Shown here: piece after piece, positions 1 through 6,619 of the stretch
Layout of the letters: every line of letters starts with the position of its first letter
How positions within the stretch are numbered: the stretch's first letter is position 1
DNA from: Sphingobacterium griseoflavum
GTDB taxonomy: Bacteria > Bacteroidota > Bacteroidia > Sphingobacteriales > Sphingobacteriaceae
NCBI RefSeq assembly: GCF_014653155.1
Contig: NZ_BNAF01000012.1
Coordinates: 7,141-71,140, forward strand
DNA length: 64,000 nt
Direction of reading: 5' to 3'
Notes under the pieces: generated by a model
What the model was told of the DNA's origin: nothing
What the model saw: the letters and a program-made list of their open reading frames with translations, nothing else
The model's database searches: none
Position numbers and translations under genes: made by a program

Positions 1-209
1 TCCCTACGCAGTTGAACCGCCTTACTAGGCATCCGTGCTTAATGCATCCGCATTTAAGCCATTTCACTACGCATCCGTGCTCAATGCGCATGCAGTCGGA
101 CCGTTTCACTACGCATCCATACTTAATCCTTTCGCATTTGAGTCGTTTCACTAAGCATCCGTGCTCAATGCGTATGCAGTTGATCTCTTTCACTAGATAT
201 AAAAGCTTG
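1..209. repeat. Degenerate 42-bp tandem repeat array, open at the left edge
   Basis: Units start at about 20, 62, 104, 146 and 188, exactly 42 bp apart, each opening with a version of TTTCACTACGCATCCGTGCT. The fifth unit is cut short after TTTCACTAG, and a partial unit precedes position 20. The second halves alternate: the units at 62 and 146 share CATGCAGT-like ends, and those at 20 and 104 share CGCATTT-like ends, so the higher-order period is 84 bp. Because 42 is a multiple of three, an open frame through the array reads as a 14-residue repeat rich in His, Pro, Thr and Phe. I see no ribosome binding site or known domain and do not call it a gene. The array probably continues outside the window. 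Confidence 0.8.
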
Positions 210-531
210 ACGTGCATACATCCAAAACATGTGCGGGGTGACATGAATATCGTACGGTTATCTTTTCGTGTTTTTTTGATCGATGAGCTTGGTTACAGGG
301 TATAGTACGGATGGCATGGTAATCCGTTAATTAGCAAACTGTATCCAATTGCGAAGGTATTTTCTTTTCACTCTTTTGTCATGGAAAAGATGGTCAATCC
401 AACACCCATAAACGAAAATAATGTGTAAGTAAACAATAGCATAACATTAAACTTTATCAATAACTAATCGATAGGCTGTCAATTTTTTTTTCAGTATACT
501 ATCCCAGAGCATCGATACCAGTATGTCCAAT
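210..531. other. Intergenic, nothing recognised
   Basis: This AT-rich stretch lies between the tandem repeats and the first guide-like hairpin. It has no convincing open frame, tRNA-like fold or strong terminator. Confidence 0.5.
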
Positions 532-573
532 CAAAAAACCCTTACCGTACGGCACTATAAGCACCCTGGTAAG
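532..573 (-). ncRNA. Diverged relative of the guide-RNA-like scaffold (copy C)
   Basis: Read on the minus strand, this is a long hairpin. CTTACC (573-568) pairs with GGTAAG (546-541), and inside it GTGC pairs with GTAC through one G-U wobble. The loop is TTATAGTGCC and a run of T follows at 537-532. Loop and inner stem align with stem-loop I of the two elements at 3.7 and 4.0 kb (loops TTGTGAAGCC and TTGTGGCGCC), and the sequence between it and the XRE gene aligns with that beyond the 4.0-kb copy. The second stem of those copies is not recognisable, and the T-run makes the hairpin look like a terminator. It is either a decayed guide RNA or a recruited terminator. Confidence 0.4.
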
Positions 574-637
574 AACTATCTTCTGCCTGTTGTATAAATT
601 TCCTTTGAGTACCGATACATCAAAAAACATCTAGCTA

Positions 638-668
638 TTGTTGTTCGTCACAATAATCCGTAACTTTA
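638..668 (+). promoter_or_regulatory. Promoter of the XRE gene, conserved in the decayed second copy
   Basis: TTG at 641-643 (a second TTG is at 638-640), 17 bases, then TAACTTTA at 661-668. This fits the Bacteroidota -33/-7 pattern TTG / TAnnTTTG with one mismatch. The same 34 bases, from ATTGTTGTTCG through TAACTTTA, are present without change at 4144-4175 before the decayed gene copy, so the site was under constraint or was duplicated recently. Confidence 0.6.
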
Positions 669-713
669 AGCCAAAGTTATTTCACTATATATTATTTTCA
701 GACATGGTATTCT

Positions 714-738
714 ACCGATTTGACGGTAAAAAACCGGT
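714..738. promoter_or_regulatory. Putative operator in the XRE leader
   Basis: ACCG-N6-CGGT at 714-727 is followed after five bases by the palindrome ACCGGT (733-738). The element lies downstream of the predicted start of transcription and 18 bases before the start codon. A close copy (ACCGATTTACCGGT, then CCAGT) is at 4221-4245 before the decayed XRE copy. Autoregulation by the XRE protein is the simplest reading, but this is inference. Confidence 0.45.
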
Positions 739-756
739 CCATAATTTTCATTTATT

Positions 757-1218
757 ATGAATACTATTTTTAAAGAAAAAAACGAAACCATGCACATCGG
801 TCATAATATAAAACGTATCCGTGAGATACAGGGAATCAAGCAGGAAGCTTTTGGTCAGCTTTGCCGCAACAAATACTCGCAACAAAGGATTTCGGACTTT
901 GAAAATATGGTAGCGTTGGACGAGCCTCTTTTAGAAGAGTTAGCAGCCGCTTTGGGTGTAACACCTGAGTTTATTCATTCTTTTAAAGACGAAAATGTAA
1001 TTTATAATATACAGAATAACAACAATTCAACGTTCAGCGACAATTCTGTAGGTTTAAATGCGCAACCAACCTTCAATAATGATGGATCAGACAAACTGGT
1101 CGCACTACTCGAAAAATTTATTGAAGAAGATCGTGTAAAGACCCAATCCATTGCAGAATTAAGCAAAGCTGTATTGGATCTTACCAATGAGGTTAAGAAA
1201 TTGAAGGAAGGAAAATAG
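757..1218 (+). CDS. XRE-family helix-turn-helix regulator with C-terminal coiled coil
   Basis: A 153-residue protein. Residues 12-75 form an XRE/Cro-type helix-turn-helix domain (core GHNIKRIREIQGIKQEAF, then QQRISDFEN). Residues about 80-100 are Asn-rich and probably flexible. Residues 108-150 (LVALLEKFIEEDRV to EVKKLKE) look like a coiled coil for oligomerisation. A second start at 790 (MHIGHN) would begin just before the domain; I kept 757 because the frame is open and both are plausible. The gene is convergent with the dCas12f gene (117 bp between stops). Its promoter region is shared with a decayed copy at 4.1-4.35 kb, and both copies lie back to back with guide-RNA-like elements, so it may regulate that cassette. 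The target is unknown. Confidence 0.8.
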   Translation: MNTIFKEKNETMHIGHNIKRIREIQGIKQEAFGQLCRNKYSQQRISDFENMVALDEPLLEELAAALGVTPEFIHSFKDENVIYNIQNNNNSTFSDNSVGLNAQPTFNNDGSDKLVALLEKFIEEDRVKTQSIAELSKAVLDLTNEVKKLKEGK

Positions 1219-1335
1219 AGTTTCTCATTCAAGTGTCCCCTAAAAATGTGTGTTCAGCAGGATGAACAAACCTTTTATCAGGTCATAAACTATTACAGCC
1301 AATTGGGCTAAGCAGCACGCCGATAAGTCACCCTT
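1219..1335. other. Convergent intergenic region with a small hairpin
   Basis: This separates the XRE stop from the dCas12f stop. AGCC-AATTG-GGCT (1297-1309) is a short hairpin, 26 bases past the dCas12f stop when read on the minus strand. It lacks a T-run and stem II of the guide-like elements, so I call neither a terminator nor a guide RNA here. Confidence 0.4.
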
Positions 1336-2430
1336 TTACTCAACAATAACATTTATCCCCGCCATCTTCGCCTTGTATTTAATTTTTTCGATCAGTCCAT
1401 AATAACTCCAGTTGCGCAATAAGAATTCATCATTTCTAGCGCCCTCTTCTTTGCTAAGTTGATTGACTAATAGTAATGTACCAGCCTCAGATTTGATACA
1501 GATGTCTATTAAACGACGACTGTAGAGATGCAGTCGGCTATCGACGTAACGCTTTTCCTTTTCGCTAAAATGCGCCAAACATTTCAATTTCTTCTTACGT
1601 CCATGTCCGCCTTTGTTGAAAGCCGAAGCTTTCTGTATTCGATTTCTTGCAGCCTGTATGGCCAACCTTCGATATAGAAACTCTTCTTTATTTCCTATTT
1701 GAAAATTGTCTTTATCGATGGATACGGTGATCGGATATTCTACCGAAAGCGAAGCTTCCGCAATGATGTGTTCTTTAAGGTGATACTGTTTTTTTGGAAG
1801 TTTAAGCGCTAACAACAAGAATATCTTGCCCTTCACTATTTTGATGGAACTGGTGCATATTTTGATTTGCCCTACCAATACCCTTTGCAAAAGAACTCTT
1901 TTATCCGATCGATCTTTACCAAGATAAGTACGGAACGGAATCTTAAAGAGCATAAGTTTAAAATCCCTATTTCTCTCGTCGTTGCTCAGCTTCACCTGAT
2001 CCCCGCCAAAAGGAATTGGCATATCTTTTCGATAATTACGTAAAGACTTTTCACCCTTCCAATAGGCTGTTCGGTCTGTACTATAGGCCTTGTTCAACGT
2101 CATGTTCATCGCCGAGATAATTTGCGAAGGCAGCTTACCCTTAAAATACAAGGATAGAACACGATAGGTAGTATTCATTTTGGAAGAATTAAAGATGCCG
2201 TCAGGGTCTTTTTTGAAATCACCCAATTTCACCTTCACATCATCGCGTAGATAGATGAGATCCTTGATCTGCTCCTGTACATATTGATGTGTCATCACCA
2301 TGTTAGCACCACGATAGACCATGTCTTGCCATGTAAACAACTGTTGGAAATATGTAGAGCGCTGCTCTTTATCGTCGCAATCCAAGTAAATTTGTACTTT
2401 TCGTGTTAAAATGATGGTATCCTTTTCCAT
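1336..2430 (-). CDS. Nuclease-dead miniature Cas12f/TnpB-like protein (dCas12f)
   Basis: A 364-residue protein whose C-terminal half follows the Cas12f/TnpB RuvC plan. RuvC-I is ITVSIDKD (235-241, Asp239 possibly kept). A bridge region ARNRIQ..GGHGRKKKLKCL spans 261-285, and SEKEKRYVDSRLHLYSRRLID (about 289-309) is typical Cas12f. In RuvC-II the motif is AGTLLLVNQLS (316-326), with Asn323 where the catalytic Glu is expected. The chain then runs LRNWSYYGLIEKIKYKAKMAGI and stops at 364, just where the zinc finger and RuvC-III Asp should follow. With two of three acidic residues absent it should not cut DNA but could still bind guide RNA and DNA. Its start is 11 bp after the sigma stop, so the two form an operon. 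No TnpA or transposon end is near. Established background, from memory: dCas12f paired with sigma-E in Bacteroidota directs RNA-guided transcription. Confidence 0.85.
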   Translation of the reverse strand: MEKDTIILTRKVQIYLDCDDKEQRSTYFQQLFTWQDMVYRGANMVMTHQYVQEQIKDLIYLRDDVKVKLGDFKKDPDGIFNSSKMNTTYRVLSLYFKGKLPSQIISAMNMTLNKAYSTDRTAYWKGEKSLRNYRKDMPIPFGGDQVKLSNDERNRDFKLMLFKIPFRTYLGKDRSDKRVLLQRVLVGQIKICTSSIKIVKGKIFLLLALKLPKKQYHLKEHIIAEASLSVEYPITVSIDKDNFQIGNKEEFLYRRLAIQAARNRIQKASAFNKGGHGRKKKLKCLAHFSEKEKRYVDSRLHLYSRRLIDICIKSEAGTLLLVNQLSKEEGARNDEFLLRNWSYYGLIEKIKYKAKMAGINVIVE

Positions 2431-2441
2431 ATTTTTATTCG

Positions 2442-3254
2442 TTACGAGATTTTGCTTGTTGTTTTGATTTTGGCATGTGCCTGCACAAAAAGTTTCTTGA
2501 CAGTGACTGAATCGAGCTGCAATGCTTCTGCCATTTGCTCGAAGGACCAGTGCAATTCATAGCGCATGTGAAGAATTTTCAACTGTTTCGCATTAAAATC
2601 CCCCTGTAGTCCACGAATAGTCTGCCTGTTCATATCCTTCATTTTTTGCGAACTATTAAATACGGATCGGAGGGTCTTGATTGCTTTTTCGACTTGTAAG
2701 CTAACTTCGTAATCCGAAATCCCACCGAGGTAATAGGCTATCCGTTCGTAGTTAAAACTGTATTTCAAACAGAGTTTGATAAACAACTGCTGTTGCTGGT
2801 TAAGATTTGGCAAAAACTTATTGAGCTGATCTAGACGCTGTCGTTTTTCTTCCTCCAATTCTTCTAGATAGACCAGGTCTGATTCATCCTCCTCTTCCAC
2901 TTCATAGCCTAGCAAAAACTCCTGATAATCCTCAACAGCATCTAAGCGGAGCAGACTTCGGTGAAATCTATTCCGCGTTTTGCTATAGAAAGCATGAATC
3001 GCCGACCTGACTTGCGTTTTTAAGAAGGTTAATATACCCTCCATATCTTTCACCTTGTTGCGGAACATCCATAGTCGTAGGAAGGCTTCCTGCGCAATGC
3101 TTTCTGCTACACAGTCATCTTGCGTGGCACGAAATGATTTGGCAAACAGATAGCCGAAAAAACGGCGGTAGATAAAATCCAAACCTCTTTCGTCTCCTTG
3201 TTGGAGCAAAGCAATATGCTTCGCCAATTGTTGTTGTTGCAAAGTCTTGTTCAT
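2442..3254 (-). CDS. Unusual ECF-like sigma factor with a second C-terminal helix-turn-helix, partner of dCas12f
   Basis: 270 residues, much longer than the 160-200 of usual ECF factors such as the two others in this window. Residues about 20-95 resemble sigma region 2 (DFIYRRFFGYLFAKSF, IAQEAFLRLWMFR, then FLKTQVRSAIHAFY). Residues 115-140 are a very acidic linker. Residues 142-197 look like region 4 (LPNLNQQQQLFIKLCLKYSF, then YERIAYYLGG and KAIKTLRSVF). Residues 212-263 repeat that plan (LQGDFNAKQLKILHMRY, WSFEQMAEALQLDSVTVKKL). No anti-sigma or FecR gene is adjacent; its operon partner is the dead Cas12f. I infer that it is recruited to DNA by dCas12f and guide RNA rather than by a -35 element alone. 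Confidence 0.8.
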   Translation of the reverse strand: MNKTLQQQQLAKHIALLQQGDERGLDFIYRRFFGYLFAKSFRATQDDCVAESIAQEAFLRLWMFRNKVKDMEGILTFLKTQVRSAIHAFYSKTRNRFHRSLLRLDAVEDYQEFLLGYEVEEEDESDLVYLEELEEEKRQRLDQLNKFLPNLNQQQQLFIKLCLKYSFNYERIAYYLGGISDYEVSLQVEKAIKTLRSVFNSSQKMKDMNRQTIRGLQGDFNAKQLKILHMRYELHWSFEQMAEALQLDSVTVKKLFVQAHAKIKTTSKIS

Positions 3255-3688
3255 AATCAGTATGCTGGTTCATTACCTGTTGAGATCTTGGCCAGCTCAA
3301 ATGCATTTTGCAGAGTCCAAAATCTTCCGACAGGGTTTGTATTAAAGTTAAGTGAGCTATTGCAAATATTGATATTGAAGGATTTCATTCCGGTGCACAG
3401 ATTTGGAGCGAGCGCGAATTTTCGTATTCGCCACTTATCTGACGTAGTGCAGCATACAGATAGGCGAATGATAACTAGGAATATTTTAGAATGTTTTAAT
3501 AAGATTACGGAAAAATCCGGTTGCATATAGATCGTATTTTATTGCCTATTCTAGCACGAATGCCGATCTTTCGTAGATACTGGAATGCTAATGCTGGAAA
3601 AACCAATAGGGATTGTGTATGCTTAAATCTACTTCCATAGAGCAGAACCAATTTAATTTAAAAGGTTCTATAACAAGATCCACACTTT
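3255..3688. other. Long leader of the sigma/dCas12f operon, no gene supported
   Basis: This is 430 bp of AT-rich DNA upstream of the sigma gene. Two opposing open frames (3198-3530 plus, 3257-3526 minus) are unsupported by any motif and I treat them as chance. I found no clean TTG / TAnnTTTG pair. A long 5' leader, or transcription running in from the guide-like elements, is possible. Confidence 0.4.
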
Positions 3689-3783
3689 ATCTGTACCTAT
3701 GCATGATCCTAGTGTATGTTAAAGATAAAAGTACTTGGCGAGTGACAGTGTCCTCCCCCTGCGGCTTCACAAGCAGCCTCAAA
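3689..3783 (-). ncRNA. Candidate guide RNA A (scaffold plus possible guide)
   Basis: On the minus strand, 5' to 3': stem-loop I is CTGC (3776-3773), loop TTGTGAAGCC, GCAG (3762-3759). Stem II is GGGGAG (3758-3753), GA, CACTG, TC, a bulged A, CTCGCC (3742-3737), then AAG. Following TACTTTTATCTTTAAC comes ATACACTAG, which aligns with ATACACAAC of copy B, and then a possible guide from 3708 (GATCATGCATAGGTACAGAT). Relative to copy B, stem II has one G-G mismatch and the loop-to-3'-end pairing has one mismatch, so this copy may be weaker or decaying. The same strand and position upstream of the sigma/dCas12f operon support a guide role. The ends are estimates. Confidence 0.55.
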
Positions 3784-3991
3784 AAATCTCAATAAATAAC
3801 AAGCATTTCTAATAAACAACCAATTTGTACATCACCTTCTATGAGCAAAAACCGGCAAAGTATTTCTATTCATATTTCTCTGATCACCCCAAAACCTTAA
3901 TTGGTTCTGCCAGAAACTTTGCGTAATAGTTTTTATGTTTACAGATGCATTTCCTTTATACTAAAGCGGCGTTGAATTACTAGCCTCAACA
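3784..3991. other. Spacer between the two guide-like elements
   Basis: AT-rich and without an open frame I would support. If the elements are minus-strand guide RNAs, the promoter of copy A should lie within about 3790-3850. A poor TTGG / TATTTATTG pair can be drawn there but is not convincing. Confidence 0.35.
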
Positions 3992-4083
3992 GCTGGAAAC
4001 CGGCAGGAAACGTTGTGTATCACAAAAATTATTTGGCGAGCGACTATTATCCTCACCCTACGGCGCCACAAGCAGCCTCATCA
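3992..4083 (-). ncRNA. Candidate guide RNA B (best-formed scaffold)
   Basis: On the minus strand: stem-loop I is CTGC (4075-4072), loop TTGTGGCGCC, GTAG (4061-4058), with one G-U. Stem II is GGTGAG (4057-4052), GA, TAATAG, TC, a bulged G, CTCGCC (4040-4035), then AAAT. The 3' scaffold end would be ATACACAAC (4020-4012). Its CACAA can pair with TTGTG of loop I, matching how the Cas12f tracrRNA stem-loop pairs with the repeat end next to the guide. A competing local hairpin TTGTG-ATA-CACAA also exists. The possible guide starts at 4011: GTTTCCTGCCGGTTTCCAGC. Wobble pairs form only in the minus-strand RNA (A-C mismatches on plus), which supports this orientation. No full-length target of this guide was found in the window. 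Confidence 0.6.
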
Positions 4084-4143
4084 TATTAATCTTCTATCTA
4101 TTAAATTTCCCTAAAATACCAATACATCAAAGAACATCAAGCT

Positions 4144-4175
4144 ATTGTTGTTCGTCACAATAATCCGTAACTTTA
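4144..4175 (+). promoter_or_regulatory. Promoter copy in front of the decayed XRE gene
   Basis: TTG (4148-4150), 17 bases, TAACTTTA (4168-4175). It is identical to the promoter of the intact XRE gene over more than 30 bases, and the putative operator follows at 4221-4245. It now drives at most a gene remnant and perhaps the alkD-like gene 240 bases further on. Confidence 0.5.
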
Positions 4176-4251
4176 GACCAAAGGTATTTTATTATAAAAT
4201 ATTTTCGGATATGGTATTCTACCGATTTACCGGTAAAAAACCAGTTCGTAT

Positions 4252-4345
4252 ATGCAGGAAGATCGTGCTAAGGCACAATCTATCGCCGAGTTAAGCAAAG
4301 CTTGTCGGATCTTACCGATGAAGTCAAAAGCTGAACGAAAGAAAT
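4252..4345 (+). pseudogene. Remnant of a second XRE regulator gene (3' end only)
   Basis: The sequence reads QEDRAKAQSIAELSKA, which matches EEDRVKTQSIAELSKA near the C-terminus of the intact XRE protein. It continues in shifted frames as SDLTDEV and KLNER, against DLTNEV and KLKEG. The whole helix-turn-helix part is missing: the leader with its operator copy joins directly to the coiled-coil end. At least two single-base frameshifts are visible. It is a duplicated copy that lost its middle. Confidence 0.75.
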
Positions 4346-4412
4346 CAAACGGTTGCGCTAAAAAAGAAGACGGGCCGTTCATCATTCGTTCCAAAAATAA
4401 GACACTCCCCTT

Positions 4413-5054
4413 ATGAAACAGACAACGGAGGCAAAAAACATCTTGGCGCAGATCGATGCCAAAACAAAGCAGGGCGATCTGCGGAAAATGGCCAAAGAAA
4501 TCAAAAAAGATCAGGAATTAGCGATGGAATTATGGGCTACCGGACTTTTTTTACCTAGACAATTGGCGATCTTGATTATGGATTCGAAACTTCTTTCACA
4601 GCCGCTCGTCGACAAGCTGACCGCCGCCATGCAAACCCACTCCCTTACGGAAAGAACGCAGCTGATGGACTGGTTGATGGCCAATCAACTTACAAAGGAC
4701 AAAAAGGGTGTTTCGCTAATTCAGTCATGGAAGAACAGCCATTTGGCACTTCAGCGACGGACGTATTGGTATTATCAAGCTAGGTTGAGATGGACGGGGC
4801 AAACGCCACCGGCAAATAGTGAGGCATTACTTACTGCTATCGAGGCCGAACTAGCAAACGAAGTACCGGAGGTGCAATGGGCCATGAATTTCACCGCCGG
4901 ATGGATCGGTGTCTATGAAAAAAGATACCGTCATCGTTGCATCGACATTGGCGACAAAACAGGGCTTTATGAAGGCGATATGGTTTCCAGAGGATGTACC
5001 CCGAACTACCTACCGGAATTTATTGCAATAGAAAGCAATAAACGAAATCTGTGA
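4413..5054 (+). CDS. DNA alkylation repair protein, AlkD-like HEAT-repeat family
   Basis: 213 residues, close to the usual AlkD-family length. The helical repeat pattern typical of the family is clear: RKMAKEIKKDQELAMELWATG near 25-45, then LLSQPLVDKL, SLTERTQLMDWLMANQL (about 92-98) and a series of Trp/Arg-rich helices up to WAMNFTAGWIGVYEKRYRHRC (about 155-175). AlkD proteins are monofunctional glycosylases that excise positively charged alkylated bases such as 3- and 7-methylpurines; members in Bacteroidota are mostly uncharacterised. The gene stands alone after the XRE remnant. The start at 4413 is the first Met of the frame and lies 33 bases after the remnant's possible readthrough. Confidence 0.75.
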   Translation: MKQTTEAKNILAQIDAKTKQGDLRKMAKEIKKDQELAMELWATGLFLPRQLAILIMDSKLLSQPLVDKLTAAMQTHSLTERTQLMDWLMANQLTKDKKGVSLIQSWKNSHLALQRRTYWYYQARLRWTGQTPPANSEALLTAIEAELANEVPEVQWAMNFTAGWIGVYEKRYRHRCIDIGDKTGLYEGDMVSRGCTPNYLPEFIAIESNKRNL

Positions 5055-5393
5055 ATAATCACCCGCTCCATATAAAACTTATGGCAGGAAAAAAAAGGAG
5101 TAAAATAGATTGTATTTTTTTAATCGATCTATTTTAGATCTAGATATTTATCGTCTACAAAACCATAAAACCTTTTCGCCACATGACTTTTTCGAAAATA
5201 CGTCCGCATAGTAAACCCCTGCTTCGCTTTGCTGCCATTCGTAAATCACCGCGGTCATATGCACTACAATCCGCAAAAAAAAACATCACTTCAGCTCAGC
5301 TTTTAAAAGTTTAAAAAAATCCTCTTTTAACACTTTTTCACAAACCAAAAGTCTTCCTGCCTGTTCATCTACTAAACAAAGGAGGAACATATT
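5055..5393. other. Intergenic with a terminator-like hairpin
   Basis: TAAAATAGAT (5101-5110) is complementary to ATCTATTTTA (5127-5136), a ten-base-pair AT-rich hairpin 47 bases after the alkD-like stop. No clear T-run follows. The rest contains the leader of the csbD-like gene and nothing else I recognise. Confidence 0.5.
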
Positions 5394-5579
5394 ATGAGTG
5401 AATTAACATGGAAAGGACGTTGGAACGAAATCAAAGGTAAAGTAAAACAGCAATATGCTGACCTAACTGATGACGATTTACTATACGCCGAAGGTAAGGA
5501 AGATGAATTGGTAGGTAAGCTTCAAAAGAAGACTGGCAAAACCAAAGATGAGGTGGATAGCTGGTTGAACGGCTTATAG
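5394..5579 (+). CDS. CsbD-like stress protein
   Basis: 61 residues with the CsbD-family pattern: [30 protein letters not shown], then [22 protein letters not shown]. Family members are small, acidic, largely unstructured proteins induced by general stress; their biochemical role is unknown. The gene has a strong Shine-Dalgarno sequence, AAAGGAGGAA, ten bases before ATG (5382-5391). That is unusual for Bacteroidota, whose leaders normally lack one, and suggests very high translation. It is a single gene closed by its own terminator. Confidence 0.9.
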   Translation: MSELTWKGRWNEIKGKVKQQYADLTDDDLLYAEGKEDELVGKLQKKTGKTKDEVDSWLNGL

Positions 5580-5600
5580 GATTCACTTGGTTTTGGTTGA

Positions 5601-5637
5601 AAAATGCGGATAGGCCTTACGGCATATCCGCATTTTC
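5601..5637 (+). terminator. Terminator after the csbD-like gene
   Basis: AATGCGGATA (5603-5612) pairs with TATCCGCATT (5625-5634) around a 12-base loop, followed by TTCTG. It begins 22 bases after the stop codon. Confidence 0.8.
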
Positions 5638-5780
5638 TGTAAATATGCATTTGAAATACGGGGGCAGCGTTATATGCATACCCTGCTGTAAAAGGCATTA
5701 TCGACTAGAGCTGCGCTAAAATATGTTTTTCATGTGGCTTAAGTTCTACCGTATTTCTACGTTATTACCATATTCATTCG

Positions 5781-5788
5781 TATTTTTG
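5781..5788 (+). promoter_or_regulatory. -7 element before the dedA-like gene
   Basis: TATTTTTG matches the TAnnTTTG element exactly and lies 25 bases before the start codon at 5814. No TTG is seen at the right distance upstream. Confidence 0.4.
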
Positions 5789-5813
5789 CAATCAGAAACT
5801 ATGATCATTATAC

Positions 5814-6485
5814 ATGGACGCAATATTACCTTTTTTACATAACCTTACCGATCCAGACTGGCTTGTTGCCCATGGTGGGCTATACCTTCTTCTTTTTATC
5901 ATTTTTGCCGAGACCGGTATTCTCGTAGGATTTTTTCTACCGGGGGACCCTATTCTATTTATTGCCGGAATAATCATCGCGAACATGAAAATCGATCCTA
6001 CGCAACAGCTTCCGACATTACTTTATTGGATAACTTTGATCTGCGTAGCAGCCATTATCGGAAATTTTGTGGGCTACTGGAGCGGGAAGTATTTCGGACA
6101 TCGTTTGCTCAAGATGAAGGACAACTTCATTTTTAAAAAGCAGTACATATATAAAGCACAGGAATTCTATGAGCGTCAAGGTGGCGCTGCCATTATTTTA
6201 GCGCGCTTTTTGCCTATCGTACGTACCTTTGCTCCTATCGTTGCCGGAATTGTCGGTATGAATTTCAGAAAATTTGCTATGTACAATATCATCGGTGCCA
6301 TACTATGGGTGGTCAGTCTCGTGACACTTGGGTACTTGTTGGGTGAAAACGCTTGGGTACAGCAAAATCTGGAGTACGTGATCTTGGGCATTGTACTCTT
6401 GGCAACCGCTCCCGTCATTATAAAGGCGCTTCTTGGGAAGCGGCAGCCTATCAAGTCGAGTATAGCGAAGGAAAAAGCTTACTAG
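5814..6485 (+). CDS. DedA/VTT-family inner-membrane protein
   Basis: 223 residues with the DedA plan. A first hydrophobic segment (about 22-55) carries FAETGILVGFFLPGDPILFIAG, the acidic E-x-G and PGD signature. A reentrant and transmembrane segment spans about 65-90. The conserved YERQGGAAIILARFLPIVRTFAPIVAGIVGM (about 118-148) bears the two functional Arg residues. Two more membrane helices end at about 205. Family members in enterobacteria keep membrane lipid balance and help flip undecaprenyl phosphate or phospholipids; the exact cargo here is unknown. The gene is alone and convergent with the metal ATPase, sharing a bidirectional terminator. Confidence 0.9.
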   Translation: MDAILPFLHNLTDPDWLVAHGGLYLLLFIIFAETGILVGFFLPGDPILFIAGIIIANMKIDPTQQLPTLLYWITLICVAAIIGNFVGYWSGKYFGHRLLKMKDNFIFKKQYIYKAQEFYERQGGAAIILARFLPIVRTFAPIVAGIVGMNFRKFAMYNIIGAILWVVSLVTLGYLLGENAWVQQNLEYVILGIVLLATAPVIIKALLGKRQPIKSSIAKEKAY

Positions 6486-6619
6486 CCGGTATACCCTTTG
6501 CTAAGACTGACAGCACGTTCAGTTTGCTATTGGCGTTCCGGATTCCGGCTCACTTTAAAACTGCGCTCCATCCGACGGCATAGGCCGATTGCTCAGCCAT
6601 CAGGCGTTCGCCAGCTTTT

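Noticed and set aside
20..190. CRISPR array reading of the 42-bp repeats
   Set aside because: Repeats are degenerate, the would-be spacers are related to each other in alternation, and no cas adaptation genes are present.
12..305. Open frame of 97 codons across the tandem repeats
   Set aside because: The frame stays open only because the repeat is 42 bp. It has no ribosome binding site, no domain and a repeat-derived composition.
1290..1335. Guide RNA overlapping the 3' end of the dCas12f gene, as in TnpB loci
   Set aside because: Only a four-base-pair hairpin is present and it lacks stem II of the two better elements.
1336..2430. Active TnpB of an IS200/IS605 element
   Set aside because: There is no TnpA, no transposon end, no zinc finger, and the RuvC-II Glu and RuvC-III are missing.
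3198..3530. Opposing small open frames upstream of the sigma gene
   Set aside because: No motif, no start signal and overlap with each other or with the sigma gene.
3735..4080. Plus-strand orientation of the guide-like elements
   Set aside because: Plus-strand RNA would contain A-C mismatches where the minus-strand RNA has G-U pairs, and the minus strand is that of the sigma/dCas12f operon.
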